From: Chryseobacterium ureilyticum
GTDB lineage: Bacteria; Bacteroidota; Bacteroidia; Flavobacteriales; Weeksellaceae
NCBI RefSeq assembly: GCF_900156735.1
Contig: NZ_FTOL01000008.1
Location: 62,001-126,000, forward strand
Length of the DNA: 64,000 bases
Reading direction: 5' to 3'
Below the pieces are notes generated by a model. It was not told where the DNA came from, did no database searches, and saw nothing but the letters and a program-made list of their open reading frames with translations. A program made the position numbers and the translations under genes. Shown piece after piece: positions 25,857 to 33,124 of the stretch (position 1 is the stretch's first letter; each line of letters begins with the position of its first letter).

Positions 25857-26849
25857 TTATTCTCCTCTGTGACTCGAAAGATCCATAGAAACTCCTATCT
25901 GGTTGACATTCGAAGAGTTGTGATATCTTATGTGAGCATAATCTATACGGAATCTTGAGACCTTAATTCCAAATCCTCCGGAAAGTCCTGAAAAGTTTCT
26001 TTGATCTGCTACAGCCATATCATTTCCTCTTTTTACGTTATATCCTAATCTGATATTAAAGTTTTTTTCGGGGAATAATTCTGCTCCTAAAGAGAAGTGG
26101 TCTGCAATTTTTCTTCCTGCATTTACTTTTTGTCCTTCCGTATTATATTCTGAGGAAATATTGAATTGCTGAAGGTCATGCGCAGTAATGGTAATAGCAA
26201 GAGGGAAGTTCTTTAAAATTTTGGTATATCCCACATCAACTCTGAAAGGAAGATTTTCACGGGTTCCGTTGAACGATTTCAACTGAAAGCCAAAGTTTCT
26301 TAATACAAGGGAAAGAACTTCTTTATTCTTTTTATTATGGTAAGTGATCCCCGCAGTTCCTGAGATTGCGGAAGATGTATAGTTATCTATTTTTGAGGTA
26401 ACGAAGTTTAATCCTCCACCAATCGTCCAGTCTTCTTCAAACTGATAGGCATATCCGGCACCAATAGCAACATCTGATGCTTTAAACTCTCCATCCTGAA
26501 AACCGCTTTCATCTGTTCTAGGAATACTTCCATAGCTCATATACCTGGCATTGATTGTTGCCATGTGACCATTATCAAAGTCTTTGGCATACGCAATGGT
26601 TCCGTATTTGGAATCGGCAAGATAAGCAGTAGCATTTACAGAAAGCTGTTTGTCTGAATCTTTATTTAACAGGGCTGGGTTTGCAATAGCAAAGGAAACA
26701 TCATAATCTCTTATCGAAATTGCATCTCCACCCAAAGCAGCCTGTCTTGCAGATACAGGTACATTTAAGAACGGATACACATTTGTTCCTGTTTGCGCAT
26801 AAGAAACAATTCCTGATAGAAATAATGAAAAAATGATAATTTTCTTCAA
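25857..26849 (-). CDS. porQ: Type IX secretion system protein PorQ
   Basis: Outer membrane barrel of the T9SS that with PorU, PorV and PorZ attaches cargo at the cell surface. Signal peptide (cleavage near SYAQ, residue 19), then NVYPFLNVPVSARQAALGGDAISIRDYDVSFAIANPALLN, the PorQ/PorV-like N-terminus, and a barrel to the end. 330 residues. The start is TTG at 26849; no in-frame ATG exists. Genomic neighbour cmk supports the call. Confidence 0.88.
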   Translation of the reverse strand: MKKIIIFSLFLSGIVSYAQTGTNVYPFLNVPVSARQAALGGDAISIRDYDVSFAIANPALLNKDSDKQLSVNATAYLADSKYGTIAYAKDFDNGHMATINARYMSYGSIPRTDESGFQDGEFKASDVAIGAGYAYQFEEDWTIGGGLNFVTSKIDNYTSSAISGTAGITYHNKKNKEVLSLVLRNFGFQLKSFNGTRENLPFRVDVGYTKILKNFPLAITITAHDLQQFNISSEYNTEGQKVNAGRKIADHFSLGAELFPEKNFNIRLGYNVKRGNDMAVADQRNFSGLSGGFGIKVSRFRIDYAHIRYHNSSNVNQIGVSMDLSSHRGE

Positions 26850-26867
26850 CTCAATTTATAATTAATG

Positions 26868-26875
26868 CAAAAATA
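26868..26875 (-). promoter_or_regulatory. -7 box for porQ-cmk
   Basis: CAAAAATA on the plus strand is TATTTTTG on the minus. Transcription would start near 26862, 13 bases before the TTG start, which supports that unusual start codon. Confidence 0.5.
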
Positions 26876-26954
26876 ATCCTTTTTCGTACTTTTCAAAATA
26901 TTTCTGACATTATTTGTAATTAAATATTTTTCTCATATCAATATTTTTAATGAT

Positions 26955-26962
26955 TATATTTG
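26955..26962 (+). promoter_or_regulatory. -7 box TATATTTG for pyrH
   Basis: Exact TAnnTTTG match, with a leader of about 48 bases before the pyrH ATG at 27017. Confidence 0.6.
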
Positions 26963-27016
26963 CAAAATCAAATTTTTGAGAATCCAACTCTATTAAAAAG
27001 TTATTAAAAATAAAAG

Positions 27017-27724
27017 ATGAAATATAAAAGAATCCTTCTGAAACTAAGCGGTGAGGCCTTAATGGGGAACAGACAATACGGTATTGACAACGAAAGACTG
27101 CAGGAATATGCTGCTGAGATCAAGAAAGTAGTTGAAAAAGGCTGTGAAGTAGCGATCGTCATTGGAGGAGGAAATATTTTCCGTGGTGTTGCTGGTGCTG
27201 CAAAAGGTATGGACAGAGTGCAGGGAGATTACATGGGAATGTTAGCAACTGTAATCAATGGTATGGCGTTGCAAGGAGCATTGGAAGATGCAGGGATCAA
27301 AACAAGACTTCAGTCTGCAATCGAAATGGATAAGGTGGCTGAGCCATTTATCAAAAGAAGAGCGGTAAGACATCTTGAAAAAGGTAGAGTAGTGATCTTC
27401 GGAGCGGGTACAGGAAACCCTTATTTTACTACAGATACGGCTGCTACACTTAGAGCAATCGAAATCGGGGCAGATGTGATCCTTAAAGGAACAAGAGTAG
27501 ACGGAATCTATGACAGTGATCCGGAAAAGAATGCTGATGCAGTAAAATACAATTCGTTATCTTTCGATGAAGTATTTGAGAAAAACCTTAAGGTAATGGA
27601 TATGACCGCATTTACTTTGAGCCACGAGAATAAATTACCGATTATTGTATTCGATATGAATAAAGACGGGAATTTAGTGAAAATCGTAGAAGGAGAAAAT
27701 GTAGGTACTCTAGTTGATTTATAG
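27017..27724 (+). CDS. pyrH: UMP kinase
   Basis: Bacterial UMP kinase of the amino-acid-kinase fold, 235 residues. ILLKLSGEALMG at 5-16, VIGGGNIFRG near 48-57, GTGNPYFTTDTAATLRAIEIGAD near 132-154 and VDGIYDSDPEKN near 164-175 are all family patterns. It stands upstream of frr, an order seen in many bacteria. Confidence 0.97.
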   Translation: MKYKRILLKLSGEALMGNRQYGIDNERLQEYAAEIKKVVEKGCEVAIVIGGGNIFRGVAGAAKGMDRVQGDYMGMLATVINGMALQGALEDAGIKTRLQSAIEMDKVAEPFIKRRAVRHLEKGRVVIFGAGTGNPYFTTDTAATLRAIEIGADVILKGTRVDGIYDSDPEKNADAVKYNSLSFDEVFEKNLKVMDMTAFTLSHENKLPIIVFDMNKDGNLVKIVEGENVGTLVDL

Positions 27725-27861
27725 ATCATCGATGATAAGTAGAATATAATGGCTGAAAAGAGTTTAATACTACTTGTTGCTTATTATTGATTACTCATCA
27801 TTTATTGTTTATCAATCATCATTTATAACTAATGTGTAATTTATCAAACTATACTATAATA

Positions 27862-28416
27862 ATGGAAGAATTAGATTTAATATTAGAATCTGTAAAACAG
27901 GACATGGACGCAGCTGTAAAGCACCTTGATCATGCATTTCAAAGAATCAGAGCAGGGCGTGCCTCTACATCAATGGTTCAGGATGTAATGGTTGAATACT
28001 ACGGAGCGATGACTCCTATTAATCAGGTTGCGAACGTTTCTATTCCAGATGCAATGACCATCTCTATTCAACCTTGGGACAGAACAGCGATTAATGCTAT
28101 TGAAAAAGCGATCATCAACTCAAACTTAGGTTTTGCACCTTCTAATAATGGTGAAAACATTATTCTTAATGTACCACCTTTAACAGAGGAAAGAAGAAGA
28201 GATTTAGCAAAACAAGCTAAAAGCGAAACTGAACAAACTAAAATCGTAGTAAGAAACGCGAGACAAGATGGTTTGAAAGAGCTTAAAAAACTTGACGGAG
28301 TTTCTGAAGATATCGTAAAGGGTGTGGAAGACGAAATCCAGACTTATACAGATAAGTATGTAAAGCTTTGTGATGAGCATCTTAAGACAAAAGAGGCTGA
28401 AATTATGAAAGTATAA
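27862..28416 (+). CDS. frr: Ribosome recycling factor
   Basis: Splits the post-termination ribosome with EF-G. ATG at 27862 gives a 184-residue protein of standard length (MEELDLILE); an upstream ATG at 27832 adds a ten-residue extension without family support. RIRAGRAS near 28-35 and PPLTEERRRDLAKQAK near 102-117 are signatures. It follows pyrH by 137 AT-rich bases. Confidence 0.96.
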   Translation: MEELDLILESVKQDMDAAVKHLDHAFQRIRAGRASTSMVQDVMVEYYGAMTPINQVANVSIPDAMTISIQPWDRTAINAIEKAIINSNLGFAPSNNGENIILNVPPLTEERRRDLAKQAKSETEQTKIVVRNARQDGLKELKKLDGVSEDIVKGVEDEIQTYTDKYVKLCDEHLKTKEAEIMKV

Positions 28417-28440
28417 TTTTCAGTTTTTGAAAATATTTTA

Positions 28441-28472
28441 AAGAGGATTCCTATTTTGGACTCCTCTTTTTT
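28441..28472 (+). terminator. Terminator after frr
   Basis: AAGAGGA (28441-28447) pairs with TCCTCTT (28462-28468) and is followed by a long T run. Confidence 0.85.
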
Positions 28473-28609
28473 TTGTATAAAAGATAAATTTGAGAAATTG
28501 TTTAAAAATTTACCGTATTAAGTCTGTTTGTTATAATATATTGATGTGTATTATCGTTATATTTATCAATTATTCCTGCGGAATTTAAGAACAGGAGAAA
28601 AGCATAATA

Positions 28610-29671
28610 ATGATAACTAAAATTATTGGTGTAGGGAACTACATCCCGTCAGAAACGATAACAAATTTATTTTTTGATCAACATATTTTCCTTAATGAAG
28701 AAGGGGTTCTATTAAAAGAAAATAATGCTTCTATTACAGAAAAGTTAAAAAAAATAACAGGTATTGAAGAGAGAAGATATGCTCAGAATACACAGGTTAC
28801 TTCAGATTTGGGACTCATTGCAGCTCAGGCAGCAATAGAAAATGCAGGCATAGATCCTGAAACGCTGGACTATATTATATTTGCTCACAATTTTGGTGAT
28901 GTTCGCTTTGGGACGGTTCAGTCAGATACAGTTCCCAGTCTTGCGGCAAGAGTAAAGCACTTATTGGGAATACGTAATAATTTTTGTGTGGCATACGATG
29001 TCTTATTTGGATGTCCCGGCTGGATTGAAGGGGTAATACAGGCGAATGCATTTATCAAATCCGGTATTGCTAAGCGTTGTTTGGTCGTAGGTGCAGAAAC
29101 ACTTTCGCGTGTTGTGGATATTCATGACAGAGATAGTATGATCTATGCGGATGGAGCTGGAGCGGCTGTTCTGGAAGTAAATACTGATGATGGATCCGGC
29201 ATAAAATCTCATTTATCTGCTTCCTATACATTCGAAGAAAAAGATTATTTATATTTTGGAAAATCCTATAATAATGAAAGATGTCCGGATACCCGATACA
29301 TTAAAATGGATGGAAGAAAGATCTATGAGTTTGCTTTACTTAATGTTCCCGTAGCTATGAAAAAATGTTTGGATAATAGCGGCTATTCTATCGGTGAATT
29401 GAATAAAATCATCATTCATCAGGCAAACGAAAAAATGGACGAAGCGATTGTCAATAGGTTTTATCAGCTGTATAATACTCCGGTTCCTGAGAATATTATG
29501 CCTATGGTAATTCATAAGCTTGGTAACAGCAGTGTTGCCACTATTCCTACTTTATTAGCCATGATTTTAAAAGGTGAATTGGAACATCATAAAATTGATA
29601 AGGGTGATATCGTTCTGTTTGCTTCTGTAGGTGCCGGGATGAATATCAATGCTTTTGTTTATAAATTCTAG
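28610..29671 (+). CDS. 3-oxoacyl-ACP synthase III-like condensing enzyme
   Basis: FabH-type thiolase-fold enzyme, 353 residues. The triad is visible: C135 (FGCPGW), H270 (IIHQANEK) and N306 (GNSSVA, normally GNTSAA). The size and GCPGW context fit FabH homologues of Bacteroidota that are often second copies; a housekeeping FabH or one making a special lipid or a signalling compound are both possible. No acyl carrier protein gene is adjacent. Bounded by terminators on both sides, so it is transcribed alone. Confidence 0.82.
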   Translation: MITKIIGVGNYIPSETITNLFFDQHIFLNEEGVLLKENNASITEKLKKITGIEERRYAQNTQVTSDLGLIAAQAAIENAGIDPETLDYIIFAHNFGDVRFGTVQSDTVPSLAARVKHLLGIRNNFCVAYDVLFGCPGWIEGVIQANAFIKSGIAKRCLVVGAETLSRVVDIHDRDSMIYADGAGAAVLEVNTDDGSGIKSHLSASYTFEEKDYLYFGKSYNNERCPDTRYIKMDGRKIYEFALLNVPVAMKKCLDNSGYSIGELNKIIIHQANEKMDEAIVNRFYQLYNTPVPENIMPMVIHKLGNSSVATIPTLLAMILKGELEHHKIDKGDIVLFASVGAGMNINAFVYKF

Positions 29672-29698
29672 TCATTATTCAATTTAAATAAAAATAAA

Positions 29699-29720
29699 AA
29701 GCCTCCAAATTTGGAGGCTT
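29699..29720. terminator. Bidirectional terminator between convergent genes
   Basis: A perfect 22-bp palindrome: 29699-29709 pairs with 29710-29720 (AAGCCTCCAAA and complement). A-rich left and T-rich right flanks serve the FabH-like gene and the LptF/G gene. Confidence 0.85.
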
Positions 29721-29734
29721 TCTTTATTGTGTAA

Positions 29735-31192
29735 TTATTGATATCTCTTATGTTCCTTACTTTTTGAGAATCTTTTTGTAATAGGTTTGAATAGTGTTTT
29801 GTACTTTTCTGCATCAAACAATTGTGAGTCTGTAAGCGCTTTATACGTCATCCATATTCCAAAAGGGAAGAGAATGAAGTTAGGTGCCCATGCTGCCAGA
29901 TAAGGGTTCATTTTTCCGCTCCATGACATGTTTTCTACTGCTACATTCATTACATAGAAGATGATGAAAATAACGATTGCTATAATTACCGGAAGCCCCA
30001 TTCCTCCTTTTCTGATGATGGAACCTAAGCTTGCTCCGATCAGGAAGAAAATAATACAGGTTACAGAATAGGATATCATTCTCTGCTGGTGAATAACAAC
30101 TTTACTGAAATACTTTACATTAGAACTGAACTCATTCTTTTTAGATTCCAACGTACTTTTCATAGTCTCCAGCCTGTTGTAAGAATTGTAAATAAGTTCC
30201 AGTTTTTTTTCACCTTTTACAGTATCCAGTTTTATCTGCTGTTTTGCTGCTACCTTAGGCTTGTTAGGTGTATCCATATAAGGAATGGTAGAACTTGTTT
30301 GACTTAAAACTTCGTTTCCAACATTTTTAAAAAAGAGCTCGTTTTCTTTTTTACTTCTGTCAATCGTTTTATTTAGCTGATTATAGGTTTCAAAACGGAA
30401 GTCATCCGTAATCTGTTCCTTTTCGATGGCTTTATTAATGATTTCACTGATGTCAAAGTGATTTACCAAAGTATCAAATTTAATAGACTGGTCAGGTTGT
30501 TTTTGTCTTACATTATCACCTTTACCTTCAATAGCATCTTCAAATACATAACCATTATGTAAAACAAGCTTAAGAAAGTTCTTGTTGGCAGCAGGTACGA
30601 ATTTTCCTTTTTCAGCTACAACAGTTCGCTGATTTTCATAGATGCTGGCTTTTCTGTGAACAAATACTCCTTCAATATTTTCACCGTTTTCTCCATAAAT
30701 TTTATCAAACTTTACCATATATCCTGGAATCTGGTCGATGAACTGTCCTGGAGTAAAGTTAATTGCCGGCTTCGTCTGGGCAATGTTGAATAGCATGTTC
30801 TTTGCCTTTTTCTGAAAGTCCGGGATGATATTATTGGAGAAGAAAAACAACATGATAGCAAGTGCTGTAGCAATTCCTAATAAAGGAGTCATTACTCTGG
30901 TCAAAGGAATACCCGCTGCTTTCATTGCTGCGAGTTCATAACGTTCTCCGAATTCTCCGAATGACATAATGCTCGCCAAAAGGATCGTAAGCGGGAGAAC
31001 CATACTGATAACATTTACCCCAAGGTAAAAAAGAAGTTTAAGGATTTGCCAATAGCTCAATCCTTTTCCCATAAACTGCCCCATTTGAACCCAGATAATG
31101 TTTACAATAAAAATGAAAAACAATACGCTGAATATAAAGAAAAACGGTCCAAAGAAGGTTTTTATGATATATCGGTCTAGTATTTTTAACAT
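29735..31192 (-). CDS. LptF/LptG family permease
   Basis: Membrane subunit of the lipopolysaccharide exporter. N-terminal helices MLKILDRYIIKTFFGPFFFIFSVLFFIFIV and LKLLFYLGVNVISMVLPLTILLASIMSFGE, a large periplasmic beta-jellyroll at about 120-370, and three C-terminal helices (MISYSVTCIIFFLIGASLGSIIRKGGMGL onward). 485 residues, longer than the E. coli proteins (about 360) because of an inserted periplasmic region with many charged residues. Whether it is LptF or LptG is not decidable. Confidence 0.9.
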   Translation of the reverse strand: MLKILDRYIIKTFFGPFFFIFSVLFFIFIVNIIWVQMGQFMGKGLSYWQILKLLFYLGVNVISMVLPLTILLASIMSFGEFGERYELAAMKAAGIPLTRVMTPLLGIATALAIMLFFFSNNIIPDFQKKAKNMLFNIAQTKPAINFTPGQFIDQIPGYMVKFDKIYGENGENIEGVFVHRKASIYENQRTVVAEKGKFVPAANKNFLKLVLHNGYVFEDAIEGKGDNVRQKQPDQSIKFDTLVNHFDISEIINKAIEKEQITDDFRFETYNQLNKTIDRSKKENELFFKNVGNEVLSQTSSTIPYMDTPNKPKVAAKQQIKLDTVKGEKKLELIYNSYNRLETMKSTLESKKNEFSSNVKYFSKVVIHQQRMISYSVTCIIFFLIGASLGSIIRKGGMGLPVIIAIVIFIIFYVMNVAVENMSWSGKMNPYLAAWAPNFILFPFGIWMTYKALTDSQLFDAEKYKTLFKPITKRFSKSKEHKRYQ

Positions 31193-31196
31193 GCGC

Positions 31197-31204
31197 CAAA
31201 ATTA
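31197..31204 (-). promoter_or_regulatory. -7 box at the LptF/G start
   Basis: CAAAATTA is TAATTTTG on the minus strand, ending 5 bases upstream of the ATG at 31192. The mRNA would be leaderless or nearly so. Confidence 0.4.
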
Positions 31205-31210
31205 ATCAAA

Positions 31211-31230
31211 AAGCCGCAAACTTGCGGCTT
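31211..31230. terminator. Terminator after the LolA-like gene
   Basis: AAGCCGCAA (31211-31219) pairs with TTGCGGCTT (31222-31230). It lies 70 bases after the LolA-like stop on the minus strand. Confidence 0.65.
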
Positions 31231-31300
31231 TTATATTTTGTTATTTTTATTCTGAAGCGAAATCATAGAAAGGCAGATTTACCTTTTTGATTTACAGCTT

Positions 31301-31948
31301 TTAAAGTTCAGTAATTACGTAGTTTTTAAACTTATTTTTATCAAAAACAAACATATTAGGATCTAAGTCCTGGTTTTCTTTGTATTCTTTAATAGCAATT
31401 ACGGCAACATCTTTATTACTTCCATGCTGCTCAAGCTTTACCATTTTTTTCTTCGCAGAATCCACAAAAATATAAACATACTGTATTCCGTTTGCTTTTA
31501 CCGGAGTCAATTTAATGAAATCAGCATTTACACCATTTACAGTTTTCTTACCATTATAAGTTACGTTATACTCGTTTCTGTAAGTGGAAAGATAGTTGAT
31601 AGGGGAGAACATGGTGGTGCTTCCATTTGGTTTTGCAACAGTCACCTCCATATCATCAGCGTTAATGTTGTATATTTTACTACCGTCAAAGATCTGTTCC
31701 GTATCCATGATCTTTAGTTTATACTTTTCTCCTGCAGTGTAATAAATACCAGGTTCTGTCTTGTTTACCTGTCCGTTCAGCCCGCTTCCAAAAGAAAATT
31801 TGAAGTAGGAATTCTTTTTGGATTTGTAGTTAGCGGTAATATCATCCAATATTTTTTTCGCTTTTGCATCTATCTTCTGCGCACTTGTCATTCCTATTGC
31901 CCCTACAACAAAACTTCCTAATATAACTTTTGAAATAATATTTTTCAT
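31301..31948 (-). CDS. LolA-like outer membrane lipoprotein carrier
   Basis: Periplasmic chaperone that moves lipoproteins to the outer membrane. Signal peptide MKNIISKVILGSFVVGAIGMTSAQ, then KKILDDITANYKSKKNSYFKFSFG, GIYYTAGEKYKLKIMDTEQIFDGSKIYN and DKNKFKNYVITEL, the LolA half-barrel pattern. 215 residues. The gene next downstream encodes LptF/G, a frequent neighbourhood of envelope genes. Confidence 0.85.
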   Translation of the reverse strand: MKNIISKVILGSFVVGAIGMTSAQKIDAKAKKILDDITANYKSKKNSYFKFSFGSGLNGQVNKTEPGIYYTAGEKYKLKIMDTEQIFDGSKIYNINADDMEVTVAKPNGSTTMFSPINYLSTYRNEYNVTYNGKKTVNGVNADFIKLTPVKANGIQYVYIFVDSAKKKMVKLEQHGSNKDVAVIAIKEYKENQDLDPNMFVFDKNKFKNYVITEL

Positions 31949-32055
31949 TTTTCTTATTTAATAATCTTTAGATAATTTTAAACTTTCAAGGTTAAAGCAA
32001 TAGAACTTTTCCCTTTATTAATGCTGTTCTTCCAAAAACTGTTCCAAAAAAAACC

Positions 32056-32538
32056 TTATTTTTGATACTCAATTAAAAAATTATAAATTGAATTTTTTAA
32101 AGCTTTCTTGAGATTTTTTCTTTCAGAGCCTCCACCCATGTTTTTAAAACTTCCGGTACTCATATAATTCTGGTTATTGACATTAAAATTTACTTTTGTG
32201 GTTAGCTCTGCACTAAAAAGTTGAAACTGCCATGTAATATCCAGTATTTTTGAATCTATATGATCTGAACCTGAATCAACACTATTAATTAAATTGATTT
32301 TGGTTTCTTTTGCCATTTCAGAAACTGCTTCTTCAAATGTTTTTTTTACATCAGGTTGAATAAACATTCCTGCATGAGGACCTTCTACATTAAAATTTTC
32401 AACACTTGAGGTATTATAATTGAAAATTAGTGTTTTATCTTTATAATAGTCCTTATTAATACTTTTCGAAGAGGAACTCTGAGCTGAGAGGCAAACAGTA
32501 ACTGAAGTGAGGAATAACCCCAATAATAATTTTCTCAT
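32056..32538 (-). CDS. Hypothetical secreted protein
   Basis: 160 residues with a signal peptide (MRKLLLGLFLTSVTVCLSAQ, cleavage after SAQ or SA). The mature part is mixed alpha/beta with no recognised domain: IFNYNTSSVENFNVEGP, FEEAVSEMAKETKINLINSV, and a C-terminal helix ERKNLKKALKNSIYNFLIEY. It lies 28 bases downstream of a lipoprotein gene, so the two are probably co-transcribed. Function unknown. Confidence 0.7.
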   Translation of the reverse strand: MRKLLLGLFLTSVTVCLSAQSSSSKSINKDYYKDKTLIFNYNTSSVENFNVEGPHAGMFIQPDVKKTFEEAVSEMAKETKINLINSVDSGSDHIDSKILDITWQFQLFSAELTTKVNFNVNNQNYMSTGSFKNMGGGSERKNLKKALKNSIYNFLIEYQK

Positions 32539-32566
32539 GTAAGTTTTTATGTTTTTTTTTTATGAA

Positions 32567-33028
32567 TTATCTTATTTCCGGTCTTTCAATATACTTATCA
32601 AAGTTCTCTGGAAGAATATTAGTTATGGTTAGTTTATTAGAAGTGATGGTAGGCTCAATTTTAATAACTTTAGTATGCTCATTAATTTCAACCGGATGTT
32701 TACTTCTCATATTCACCATATCTATATGAAGAGCCGAAAGCTCATGCTTTCCATTTTCTAAATTAACAATTACATATTCTCTTGGTCTTATTTGTCCCAA
32801 AGATTTACCGTCAAGCCCAATATTTAATCTTGCTGTATTGTCCATCTTATGAAGAACTCCGGCACCATTATAAATAAGCACTTTCCCATTTCCTAAAGTA
32901 TTATTGTCAATAACATCTAGTTTTACTGAAGTATAGTCGCTAGGAACGGATCTTAAGGCACATGAAGATAATGTAAGTATACATGCAAAAAGTCCCAGTT
33001 TAATGGTTTGTCGTATTGAAATTTTCAT
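32567..33028 (-). CDS. Hypothetical lipoprotein, DUF2846-like
   Basis: 153 residues. Lipobox LSSC near residues 20-23 (LFACILTLSSCALRS). The core GKVLIYNGAGVLHKMDNTARLNIGLDGKSLGQIRPREYVIVNLENGKHELSA resembles the DUF2846 pattern of a short beta-domain with a 'DGK-G---YV-V--GKH-L' strand set. Function unknown. Co-oriented with the next secreted protein. Confidence 0.65.
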   Translation of the reverse strand: MKISIRQTIKLGLFACILTLSSCALRSVPSDYTSVKLDVIDNNTLGNGKVLIYNGAGVLHKMDNTARLNIGLDGKSLGQIRPREYVIVNLENGKHELSALHIDMVNMRSKHPVEINEHTKVIKIEPTITSNKLTITNILPENFDKYIERPEIR

Positions 33029-33062
33029 GATTATTTTTTAGAATTGAAGATGATTTATATTA

Positions 33063-33100
33063 CTCGGGCATATTTGAAGAAATATGCCCGAGATTTTTTT
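33063..33100 (+). terminator. Terminator hairpin between ftsK and a lipoprotein gene
   Basis: A 13-bp stem: CTCGGGCATATTT (33063-33075) pairs with its complement at 33080-33092, loop GAAG. The T-run (33094-33100) is on the plus side, yet both neighbouring genes are on the minus strand. It probably works on minus transcripts with a weaker U tract, or stops antisense transcription. Confidence 0.6.
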
Positions 33101-33124
33101 ATATTAATAATTTTTTAAGCCAGA

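Noticed and set aside
27749..27790. A 13-codon ORF between pyrH and frr
   Set aside because: The sequence is AT-rich with repeated short motifs, without a promoter or family match.
33063..33100. Hidden plus-strand gene ended by the hairpin
   Set aside because: No open frame of gene-like composition lies on the plus strand before it; the hairpin can work on minus transcripts or be an antisense stop.
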